From assembly GCF_023897065.1 (NCBI RefSeq), contig NZ_JAMHIV010000051.1:1-51103 (forward strand): DNA of 51,103 bases, read 5' to 3'. How positions within the stretch are numbered: position 1 is the stretch's first letter; each line of letters starts with the position of its first letter. The position numbers and the translations under genes are program-made. Below the pieces are notes generated by a model. The model ran no database searches. It was not told the origin of the DNA and saw only the letters and a program-made list of their open reading frames with translations. Shown one piece after another: positions 33,780-41,368 of this stretch. This DNA comes from Crossiella sp. SN42 (GTDB taxonomy: Bacteria > Actinomycetota > Actinomycetes > Mycobacteriales > Pseudonocardiaceae).

Positions 33780-35215
33780 CGGGTCGCCATCGGTTCGGCG
33801 GGGTCGGCCTTGCCTGCCAGGCGGCGTTCCCAGGTGGCCAGTCGGGCCGGGTCCTCGGGGCGGGTGAGCAGGCTGACCGTCACGTAGCTGACCAGGCCGA
33901 CGAGCAGGCCCAGGTAGATCGGTTCCTGGGCGGACAGGCCGAAGTAGGCCATGCAGGCGATCACCGTGCCGCCGCCGAGGGTCATCGCGGTGAGGGCGCC
34001 GGCCCGGGTGGCGCGGCGCCAGAGCAGGCCGCCGAGGATCGGTACCAGGAGGCCGCCGACCAGGAGGTTGTAGGCGACGTCCAGGGCGGTGACCACGTCG
34101 GAGACCAGGCAGGCGATGGCCACTCCGAGCACGCCGAGGACCAGGGTGAAAAGACGTGTGGTGCGCAGGTCGTCGCCCGCGCCGGGGTTGCGGCGCAGGC
34201 GGGGCCACAGGTCGTTGCCGGCGACCGTGGCGCAGGCGATGAGGGCGCCGCTGGCGGTGGACATGACCGCGGCCAGCGCGGCCGCCAGCACCAGGCCCTT
34301 GAGGCCGACCGGCAGCGCCTCGGTGACGATGGTGGCGAACGCCCGGTCGCGGGCCTCCAGGGCCGGGTACAGGGCCTTGGTCGCGGTGCCGATGAGGGCG
34401 CCGGCGAAGGCGTAGACCAGGCAGTAGGCGCCGGAGAACGCGCCGCCGATCCGGGCCACCTTGTCATCCCGCGCGGTGAACACCCGCTGCCAGATGTCCT
34501 GGCCGATGAGCAGGCCGAAGAAGTACAGCAGCACGTACTTGAAGATGTTCTCGCCGCCGATGGACCACAGCGAGAAGAACCGCGGCTCCAACTGCGCCGC
34601 CATCGCGCTGAACCCGCCCGCCTTGATGATCGCCGCGGGCAGCAGCACCAGCAGGATGCCGACGCTCTTCACCACGAACTGCACGATGTCGGTGGCGGTG
34701 ATCGACCACATGCCGCCGAGCACCGAGTACAGCACCACGATGCCGCCGCCGAGCAGCACCGACGGGATGTGCGACATCCCGAACAGCACGCCGAAGATGG
34801 TGGCGCAGGCGATGGTGGAGGTGGCCATCAGCATCAGCGAGTAGGCCCACATGACCACGCCGGAGACCGGTGCGGCCCGGCCGCCGTAGCGCAGGTCCAG
34901 CATCTCGCTGACCGTGTAGACCTTGAGCCGGGTGATCCGCGCGGCGAAGACCAGGCTCAGGCCGAGCACACCGAGCCCGATGGTCAGCACCATCCACGCC
35001 CCGGACAGCCCGTACTGGTAGCCCAGCCCGATCCCGCCGACGGTGGACGCGCCGCCGAGCACGACCGCGGACATGGTGCCGGAGTACATGACGTAGCCCA
35101 GGCGCCTGCCCGCGACCAGGAACTCGCTCTTGTCCCTGGCCCGCCGGGCCGCCCACCAGCCGATGACCACCATGGCCACCAGGTAGGTGATCATCACCGC
35201 CGAGTCGATCGTCAC
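33776..35215 (-). CDS. Sodium:solute symporter (SSS family)
   Basis: 479 residues with about 13 membrane segments. The SSS pattern is visible: [41 protein letters not shown], and later [22 protein letters not shown] with the sodium-site serines. GTG at 35215 follows AAGGAGG at four bases; an ATG seven codons inside is possible. First gene of the operon, so it probably imports the guanidino compound degraded by the agmatinase. Expected regulator is the divergent PucR protein. Confidence 0.93.
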   Translation of the reverse strand: MTIDSAVMITYLVAMVVIGWWAARRARDKSEFLVAGRRLGYVMYSGTMSAVVLGGASTVGGIGLGYQYGLSGAWMVLTIGLGVLGLSLVFAARITRLKVYTVSEMLDLRYGGRAAPVSGVVMWAYSLMLMATSTIACATIFGVLFGMSHIPSVLLGGGIVVLYSVLGGMWSITATDIVQFVVKSVGILLVLLPAAIIKAGGFSAMAAQLEPRFFSLWSIGGENIFKYVLLYFFGLLIGQDIWQRVFTARDDKVARIGGAFSGAYCLVYAFAGALIGTATKALYPALEARDRAFATIVTEALPVGLKGLVLAAALAAVMSTASGALIACATVAGNDLWPRLRRNPGAGDDLRTTRLFTLVLGVLGVAIACLVSDVVTALDVAYNLLVGGLLVPILGGLLWRRATRAGALTAMTLGGGTVIACMAYFGLSAQEPIYLGLLVGLVSYVTVSLLTRPEDPARLATWERRLAGKADPAEPMATR

Positions 35216-35276
35216 CGGTCCTCCTTCGCCGCGAGTGGAACCGAGTTGGTAGGACCGTAGGGACCCGCCGGACCGC

Positions 35277-35328
35277 TGCGAAGTGGATGATTCGCACAAC
35301 TGACAACACTGTCCAGGACGATTCGTCC
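35277..35328. promoter_or_regulatory. Two dyads between the symporter operon and pucR-type gene
   Basis: TGCGAA-N8-TTCGCA (35277-35296) lies midway. GGACG-att-CGTCC (35316-35328) lies close to the PucR Shine-Dalgarno. Likely PucR sites; which one serves which direction is not clear. Confidence 0.55.
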
Positions 35329-35348
35329 ACCGGTGCGAGGAGTGCGGC

Positions 35349-36821
35349 ATGGCCACGGTGACCATCGGGCTGCACGAGCTGCTCGCCCGTGCCGACCTCG
35401 GGCTGACCCAGCTGAGCGGGCCTGCGGAGGACCGCACGATCCGGTGGGTGCACATCTGCGAGCTGCGTGACCCAGGGCACTACCTCACCGGCGGCGAGCT
35501 GCTGCTGACCGCGGGCGTCGACTTCCCCGACACCAAGGCCGAGACGCACCGCTACGTCCGGCGGCTGGTCGCGGCCGGGGCGGCGGCGCTGGGCTTCGGG
35601 GTGACCCCGGTCCACGACGAGGTGCCGCCGGAGCTGGTCACCGCCTGCCGTCGGCACGGGCTGCCGCTGCTGCTGGTGCCGCAGCGCACCTCGTTCCTGG
35701 TGATCAGCCAGGTGGTCTCGCTGATGCTGGCCGCGCAGGAACGGGCGGGCCAGCACCGGATCTCGGTCGCGCAGGCCGCGCTGACCAGGTCGGCGGCCCG
35801 GCCGGACGGGGTGTCGGCGGTGGTCCGGCAGCTGTCCGCGGCACTGGGCGGGTGGGCCGTGCTGGCGGATGGGCGGCGCCGGTTGAGCAGCGGGGGAGCG
35901 GTGCCCGCGCGGGCGGAGGAGGTGGAGGAGCTGGCGGCGCGGCTGCTCGCGCCGGGCGGGCCGTCCTCGGCGACCGCGCACCGCGCCGGCGGGCAGGTGG
36001 TGGCGCAGGCGCTGGGGCGGACCGGGCGGGTGCTGCTCGCGGGCCGGGAGCCCGGGTTCGGCACCGCGGACCGGGCGATCCTGGAGGTCGGCGTGGCGCT
36101 GCTGACCGTGCTCAGCGGCGCGGACCGGCTGCCCGCGCCGGTGGGGGAGCCGGTGGCGGCGCTGCTCGCGCTGGTGCTCGACGGCGCGGCCGCCGAGGTG
36201 GAGACGCACGTGGCCGCCGCGGCGGGGGTGGCGCCCGGCGGGCAGTGGCAGGTGGTGCGGGCGCGGCGGGCCGGGACTACCGGGGAGGTCGACCGGGCCG
36301 AGGTCGCCGCCCGGCTGGGCACCCCGCTGGCCGGATTCGCCGAGGATGGCGGGGTGCGCGCGCTGGTCCCGGCGGCCGAGCGGTGCGCGCTGGCCGAGGA
36401 CCCGCGCTGGCTGGTCGCGGTCAGCGCGCCGGTGGGCTGGGCCGAGGTGCCGGGCGCGGCCCGCCGGATGGCACGGCTGCTGCGGCACGCGGTCGCGCAG
36501 GGCCGTTCGCTGGCCGAGCCGCCGCGCGGCGGACTGGACGGGCTGGTGCCGGCGGCGGACGCGGCGGAGTTCGCACGGTCCCGGCTCGCGCCGCTGGCCG
36601 GACACCCGGCTCCGCTGGCCGAGACGCTGCGGGCCTGGCTGGCCGCCGGGGGCAACTGGGAGACCGCGGCCCAGGTCCTCGGCGTGCACCGCAACACCGT
36701 GCGGCACCGCGTGGCGACCGCGGCCCGGCTGCTGGACTGCGATCCGCAGGACGCGGACACCCGCGCCGAACTGTGGCTCGCCCTGCGTTGGCTGCCCGAA
36801 CCGCGCCCCGGCCAAACGTGA
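35349..36821 (+). CDS. PucR-family transcriptional regulator
   Basis: 490 residues. N-terminal purine catabolism (PucR) domain (1-125: LHELLARADLGLTQLSGPAEDRTIRWVHICELRDPGHYLTGGELLLTAG), a middle GGDEF-like/GAF-like part and the C-terminal helix-turn-helix LRAWLAAGGNWETAAQVLGVHRNTVRHRVATAARLL. PucR regulators activate catabolism of purines, ureides, polyamines or GABA when their ligand is present. Divergent from the symporter-agmatinase-aminotransferase operon, with two dyads in between. ATG at 35349, GAGGAG six bases upstream. Confidence 0.92.
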   Translation: MATVTIGLHELLARADLGLTQLSGPAEDRTIRWVHICELRDPGHYLTGGELLLTAGVDFPDTKAETHRYVRRLVAAGAAALGFGVTPVHDEVPPELVTACRRHGLPLLLVPQRTSFLVISQVVSLMLAAQERAGQHRISVAQAALTRSAARPDGVSAVVRQLSAALGGWAVLADGRRRLSSGGAVPARAEEVEELAARLLAPGGPSSATAHRAGGQVVAQALGRTGRVLLAGREPGFGTADRAILEVGVALLTVLSGADRLPAPVGEPVAALLALVLDGAAAEVETHVAAAAGVAPGGQWQVVRARRAGTTGEVDRAEVAARLGTPLAGFAEDGGVRALVPAAERCALAEDPRWLVAVSAPVGWAEVPGAARRMARLLRHAVAQGRSLAEPPRGGLDGLVPAADAAEFARSRLAPLAGHPAPLAETLRAWLAAGGNWETAAQVLGVHRNTVRHRVATAARLLDCDPQDADTRAELWLALRWLPEPRPGQT

Positions 36822-36841
36822 CGTTTCGCCTAATCACGGCC

Positions 36842-36870
36842 GGTTCTGCAGGTAGCGGAACCACTAGTTT
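36842..36870 (+). promoter_or_regulatory. Dyad and -10 before the methyltransferase-like gene
   Basis: GGTTC-N11-GAACC (36842-36862), followed by TAGTTT (36865-36870) as a possible -10, 44 bases before GTG 36915. Confidence 0.35.
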
Positions 36871-36914
36871 CCGAGAGGAGACCGTACCAACCGAGGTCAT
36901 CCGAAGGAGCCCGA

Positions 36915-37775
36915 GTGGTAGCCCGTGAGGCCGAGTCGAGCGGACATCTCCTGGCCGGAAAAGCCAGTTTCGACCACATCTACGAACAGCACGACCCGCG
37001 CGCCTACTTCGGCACGCTGCGCCCCCTGGAGTACCAGATCCCGCACCACGCCCAGCAGGTCTTCCGCAGGCTGCTGGAGTTCTGCCCCAAGCCGGCCACC
37101 GGCGCCACGGTGACCGATCTCTGCTGCTCGTACGGGGTCAACACCGCCCTGCTGCGCCATGACCTGGTGCTCAACGACCTGTACGTGCGCTACGCCGAGG
37201 TGGACTCCTCCTCGGCCCAGGACCTCGCGGCCAGGGACCACACCTTCTTCCGCAGCCGCCGGCGCCCGAAGGCCCCGCGCACGGTGGGCATCGACCGCTC
37301 GGCCCGCGCGGTCGCCTACGCGCAGCGGGCCGGGATGCTGGACGTGGGCTTCGGCGAGGACCTGGAGCACGCCGAGCCCAGCGCGGGACTGCGCGAAGCC
37401 GTGGCGGAGACGAACATGGTCACGGTCACCGGCGGGGTCGGCTACATCACCCACCTGACCTTCCGGCGGCTGCTCGACTGCGTGCGCCGACCGCCGTGGG
37501 TGGCCGCCTTCGTGCTGCGCGGGGTGTCCTACCGGGCCATCGCCGAGGTGCTCGGCAGGCACGGACTGGTCACCGAGAAGCTCTCCAGCCGGACCTTCCG
37601 GCAGCGCCGCTTCGCCTCCGCCGAGGAGGCCAGGGCCACCGTGCACGCCCTGACCTCCGCGGGAATCCCGGTGCGGGACAAGGAGTCCACCGGCTACTTC
37701 CACACCGACCTCTACCTGTCCCGGCCGGCCGGGGAGGTGGCCGAGCGGCCAGTGGAGCGGCTGCTGGCCGACTGA
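36915..37775 (+). CDS. SAM-methyltransferase-like protein of unknown role
   Basis: 286 residues. FDHIYEQHDPRAYFGTLRPLEYQIPHHAQQVFRRLLEF precedes a Rossmann-type start, ATVTDLCCSYGVNTALLRHDL, where the usual GxGxG is CCSYG. VGIDRSARAVAYAQRAGMLD follows as motif II, then VTVTGGVGYITHLTFRRLLD. The fold is that of class I methyltransferases, and DPRAYF is a mark of an actinomycete group annotated only generally. GTG at 36915 follows AAGGAG at five bases. It converges on the CaiB-type gene with seven bases between. Substrate unknown. Confidence 0.75.
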   Translation: MVAREAESSGHLLAGKASFDHIYEQHDPRAYFGTLRPLEYQIPHHAQQVFRRLLEFCPKPATGATVTDLCCSYGVNTALLRHDLVLNDLYVRYAEVDSSSAQDLAARDHTFFRSRRRPKAPRTVGIDRSARAVAYAQRAGMLDVGFGEDLEHAEPSAGLREAVAETNMVTVTGGVGYITHLTFRRLLDCVRRPPWVAAFVLRGVSYRAIAEVLGRHGLVTEKLSSRTFRQRRFASAEEARATVHALTSAGIPVRDKESTGYFHTDLYLSRPAGEVAERPVERLLAD

Positions 37776-37782
37776 GCAGGTC

Positions 37783-39135
37783 TCAGCGGAACGCCGCGGG
37801 ATCCGCGCCCGGCCGGTGCGGCGGGTTGGCCCAGTACGGCGCCTGACCCGCGATCGTGCCCGCCGGGCGCGCGTGCCGGACCCGGCCGAACGGGGTGTCC
37901 GTCTCAGTCAGCAGGTCCTCGACCCTCGGCTCCGGCAGCGCCAGCCCGTCGTGGCGGCCGAGCCCGTCCAGCCAGGCCGCGGTGCGGGCCAGCGACACCT
38001 CGGCGTGCCAGGACCCGCCGTGCTGGGACCGGCGGCGCAGGCCCTCCACCGCGGCCAGCGCGGCCAGGTGACCGGTGGCGTGGTCCAGGATCTGGGCGGG
38101 CAGCGGCACCGGATGGTCGGCCTCGGCCGCGGTGGCCGTCTCGTGCGCGATGCCGGTGGCCACCTGCACCAGGCTGTCGAAGCCGCGCCGCCCCGACCAC
38201 GGGCCCGCCTGGCCGTAGGCGCTGACCGACACCGTCACCAGGCCGGGGTTGACCGCGGCGCAGTCGTCAGGGCCAAGCCCGAGCTGGGCCAGCGCGCCCG
38301 GCCGGAACGCCTGGATGAGCACGTCGGCCTGGCGGACCAGCTCGCGCAGGGTGTCCCTGGCCGCCGGATCGCGCAGGTCCAGGTGGCAGAAGTGCTTGCC
38401 GAAGCCGGTGTCCACCACCAGCGGCTCGACCAGCTCCAGGTGGTCCGCGCCCACCCGGAGCACGTCCGCGCCGTGCCCGGCCAGTGTCCGGCCAGCCACC
38501 GGTCCGGCGATCACCCTGGTCAGGTCGAGCACCCGCACCCCGGCCAGCGGCCGGTCCGCCTGGCCCAGCGGGCGGCGCGGGGTGTCGTAGCGGCAGGTCA
38601 GCTCGATCAGCGGCAGCTTGGCCAGCGCGCGGGCCTGCGGCGTGCCGAGCCAGTCGCTGCGGGTGCGCTGGGCGGCGGCCGCGCCACCGGCGGCCAGCAC
38701 CGCCTCCTCCACCGCCACCGCCGAGGCGGTGCGCAGCGTGGCGGCCACCTCGGACTCCGGCACCGCCAGCGCGGTCAGCACCGCCCGGTGGTGCGCGGGG
38801 TAGTTGCCGTGCAGCCGCACCCAGCCGTCCGCGGTCGGGTAGTCCCCGGACAGCGGACCCCAGACCGGCGGCGCGACGCCGTCGATCCGGAGGTAGCGCT
38901 CGCTGCGCAGGGCGACCGCGGCGGCCCGGCCGTCCACGGTGACCTCAGGGTCAGGACCCCCACGGGTCCGCCACAGCCTGGCCGCGGCCAGGGAGCCCGC
39001 CGCCACCACCGCGGTGGCCGCCTCGGTCACCTTGAAGATCGAAGGGAGGATCTCGTCCGGGCTGGTCACGGTGACCGAGGCCAGATCGGCGGGGTTCCCG
39101 CCGAGCACGCCCCACACCTGCTGGAGAGCGTTCAT
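37783..39135 (-). CDS. CaiB/BaiF-type CoA-transferase family protein
   Basis: 450 residues. The type III CoA-transferase start, LAGVRVLDLTRVIAGPVAGRTLAGHGADVLRV, does not come at the N-terminus but at about residue 197. It runs on to FCHLDLRDPAARDTLRELVRQADVLIQAFRPGALAQLGLG (with the catalytic-Asp neighbourhood LDLRD) and GFDSLVQVATGIA. The first 190 residues resemble a degenerate second half (GPLSGDYPTADGWVRLHGNYPAHHRAVLTAL). This two-part layout is seen in some actinobacterial racemase-like members. Start ATG 39135: TAGCTT (39147-39142) plus six bases upstream, leaderless. CoA acceptor unknown. Confidence 0.88.
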   Translation of the reverse strand: MNALQQVWGVLGGNPADLASVTVTSPDEILPSIFKVTEAATAVVAAGSLAAARLWRTRGGPDPEVTVDGRAAAVALRSERYLRIDGVAPPVWGPLSGDYPTADGWVRLHGNYPAHHRAVLTALAVPESEVAATLRTASAVAVEEAVLAAGGAAAAQRTRSDWLGTPQARALAKLPLIELTCRYDTPRRPLGQADRPLAGVRVLDLTRVIAGPVAGRTLAGHGADVLRVGADHLELVEPLVVDTGFGKHFCHLDLRDPAARDTLRELVRQADVLIQAFRPGALAQLGLGPDDCAAVNPGLVTVSVSAYGQAGPWSGRRGFDSLVQVATGIAHETATAAEADHPVPLPAQILDHATGHLAALAAVEGLRRRSQHGGSWHAEVSLARTAAWLDGLGRHDGLALPEPRVEDLLTETDTPFGRVRHARPAGTIAGQAPYWANPPHRPGADPAAFR

Positions 39136-39216
39136 GAATCGAAGCTAGCCCTGAAAAAGCCCTGAGATCGGACATCCCCGTGCACATCACAGGCGGCGAT
39201 AAGGCAGTCTGGTGCG

Positions 39217-39834
39217 GTGACATCAGCACCCCCACCACGCAGCTCGCTGGCCGTTTTCGTCTCCGCGGTCCTGCGGCAGCCGAGCCTCATCGGCGCGGTC
39301 GTGCCCAGCTCCCCGGCGCTCGCGGCCCGGCTCGCCTCGGTCGTGCCCGGCCAGGGTGAGCCGCTGGTGGTGGAGTTGGGCGCGGGCACCGGCGCGGTCA
39401 GCGGCGCGATCGAGTCGCGGCTGGGCGGCCGGGGCCGCTACCTGGCGATCGAGCTGGAGGAGGACCTGGCCACGCACGTGCAGGCCGCCTACCCCAAGAT
39501 CGAGGTCGTCAACGCCAACGCCGCCGACCTGGACAAGGTGCTGGCCGACCGCGGTGTCGGCGAACCCGGCATGGTGGACGCGGTCGTCTCCGGCCTGCCC
39601 TGGGTGCTGATCCCGGAGCAGGTGCAGCGGCAGATCATCGGCCACGTCGCCGACGGCATCGGCCAGACCGGGGTGTTCACCACCTTCGCCTACGTGCACG
39701 CCCTCGGCATGGTCGGCGCGCGCAAGTTCCGCATCCTGCTGGAATCGGTCTTCGACGAGGTGCTGCTCACCAGGGTGGTCTGGCGCAACGTGCCGCCTGC
39801 CATCACCTACGTGTGCCGGCGCCCCAAGACATGA
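39217..39834 (+). CDS. Class I SAM-dependent methyltransferase (PmtA/KsgA-like)
   Basis: 205 residues. Motif I VVELGAGTGAVSGAI (50-64), YLAIELEEDLATHVQ and SGLPWVLIPEQ resemble the phospholipid N-methyltransferase/rRNA dimethylase-like group. GTG at 39217 has CAGTCT (39205-39210) and six bases upstream. Stop overlaps the DedA start as ATGA, so both are made together; a membrane-lipid role would fit, but is inference. Confidence 0.87.
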   Translation: MTSAPPPRSSLAVFVSAVLRQPSLIGAVVPSSPALAARLASVVPGQGEPLVVELGAGTGAVSGAIESRLGGRGRYLAIELEEDLATHVQAAYPKIEVVNANAADLDKVLADRGVGEPGMVDAVVSGLPWVLIPEQVQRQIIGHVADGIGQTGVFTTFAYVHALGMVGARKFRILLESVFDEVLLTRVVWRNVPPAITYVCRRPKT

Positions 39835-40559
39835 TCGAGCTGCTGCGGGAGCAGCTCAGCGGGCTCCCGCCGCTGCTGGTGTGCCTGGCGGTCGGGCTGC
39901 TGCTGGTCGCCGAGGCCGCGCTGGTCATCGGCGTGGTCTTGCCGGGGGCGAGCGCACTGCTGGTCTTCGGTTTCCTCACCCAGCTCGGCACGGTGCCGCT
40001 GGTCCCGGCCATGATCACCGCCGGGGCGGCCGCGCTGACCGGCTCGCAGCTGGCCTACTGGCGCGGTCGCAGCCTCGGCGGCGAGGGCGACCTGCCGCGC
40101 AGCTGGACGGTCCGGCGGATCGGTCCGGCCCGCTGGCAGCGGATCACCGGCCTGGTCGGCGACTTCGGCGAGCGCGCGGTGCTGCTCGGCCAGTGGGTGG
40201 TCGGCGCGCGCACCCTGGTGCCCCGCCTGGCCGGCATGGCCGGGCTGCCGTACCACCGCTTCGCCAGGTGGAACCTGCCGGTCGCGCCGGTGTGGGGCGC
40301 GCTGTGGGTGCTCGTCGGCTGGGCCGCGGGCCGCTCCTACGAGCTGGTGGCGACCGTGTCCAGCTGGGTCAGCCTCGGCCTGCTCGGGGTGTTGCTGCTG
40401 GTCGTGGCGGTACTGGTGTGGCGGAGGCGTCAGCCCAGCAGCTCCAGCACCCTGGAGCGGCCGTGCTCGGCCACGGCCCGCGCGGTGTCCGGGGAGAACC
40501 GGACGAAGCCGGAGATGCTGAAGTCCGCGCTCGGCTCCACCAGCACCAGCTCCACCTGA
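39831..40559 (+). CDS. DedA-family membrane protein
   Basis: 242 residues. DedA/SNARE-associated domain: GLLLVAEAALVIGVVLPGASALLVFGF, FGERAVLLGQWVVGARTLVPRLAGMAGLPYHRFARWN (the conserved FxxR...P-G...F-N signature), and a last span VSLGLLGVLLLVVAVLVWRRR. DedA proteins are implicated in undecaprenyl-phosphate or lipid flipping and membrane homeostasis. The natural end would be near the WRRR; the frame continues 45 residues antisense to the patatin gene with Ser/Thr-rich sequence. Confidence 0.88.
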   Translation: MIELLREQLSGLPPLLVCLAVGLLLVAEAALVIGVVLPGASALLVFGFLTQLGTVPLVPAMITAGAAALTGSQLAYWRGRSLGGEGDLPRSWTVRRIGPARWQRITGLVGDFGERAVLLGQWVVGARTLVPRLAGMAGLPYHRFARWNLPVAPVWGALWVLVGWAAGRSYELVATVSSWVSLGLLGVLLLVVAVLVWRRRQPSSSSTLERPCSATARAVSGENRTKPEMLKSALGSTSTSST

Positions 40560-41368
40560 CGCTTGTCCGTGGCCCCGGCCTCGGCCAGCTTGTTCACCGT
40601 CTGCGCGTGCCGGAAGTCCTGCTCCACCGCGAAACGCGCCACGTTGGCGAACAGCAACCCGAGCGCCTCGTCCAGCGAGTCCGGCCGGTCCGTGGGCTGC
40701 CGCCGGGAGGAGGCGGCCACGATCACCGTGTCCGGCTCGTAGGCCAGCGCGGGGGAGAGCGGGGTGTTGGCGACCAGACCGGCGTCGGTGTACTCCACCC
40801 CGTCGATCTCCACCGGCGGGAACAGCACCGGGGCCGCCGCGCTGGCCAGCAGGTGGTCCACGGTCAGCTCGACCCGCCGGTACCGGTCGGTGCGCCGGTG
40901 CTCCGGCGGCAGCACGTTGGTGAACCGGGTGACGTGCCCGGTGGCGTGCTCCACCGCGGAGACCACCGCGACCACCTCGTCGTCGACCAGCAGCTCGTTC
41001 CCGGCGAGCACCTTGGCCAGGGTCTTGCGGGCCGGGGCGGTGTCCAGCAGCCAGGTCCAGCCGATCGCGCCCAGCGCGTTGCCCACCAGGTCCTCGGCCA
41101 GCCGCAGCAGCTGCCAGGGCCGCAGCAGCCGGTGCAGGTCGGCGCGGAAGCGGTACACGTCCGAGGACCCCAGCTCCGCCCACAGCCGTACCAGCGCGTC
41201 CGGCGCCATGCCCCCGGCGAGCAGCCCGATGTTCAGCGCGCCCGCCGAGGTCCCGGAGTAGATCCGCGGCGTGCGCCCCAGCTCGGCCAGCCCCTGCGCC
41301 ACCCCCGCGCCGAAGTAGGCCGCCTGCGCCCCGCCGCCGGAGAGCACCAGCGCCAGCCCGCCGCTCAC
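40430..41368 (-). CDS. Patatin-like phospholipase
   Basis: 312 residues. Glycine-rich oxyanion loop LVLSGGGAQAAYFGAG (8-22), nucleophile elbow GTSAG with Ser41, and the Asp of the dyad in YTDAGLVANTPLS. A lipid acyl hydrolase, cytosolic or membrane-associated (no signal peptide). Starts at GTG 41368, overlapping the GMC stop by four bases, so it is the last gene of the hydrolase-GMC-patatin operon. Tail overlaps the DedA frame by 130 bases. Confidence 0.92.
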   Translation of the reverse strand: MSGGLALVLSGGGAQAAYFGAGVAQGLAELGRTPRIYSGTSAGALNIGLLAGGMAPDALVRLWAELGSSDVYRFRADLHRLLRPWQLLRLAEDLVGNALGAIGWTWLLDTAPARKTLAKVLAGNELLVDDEVVAVVSAVEHATGHVTRFTNVLPPEHRRTDRYRRVELTVDHLLASAAAPVLFPPVEIDGVEYTDAGLVANTPLSPALAYEPDTVIVAASSRRQPTDRPDSLDEALGLLFANVARFAVEQDFRHAQTVNKLAEAGATDKRQVELVLVEPSADFSISGFVRFSPDTARAVAEHGRSRVLELLG

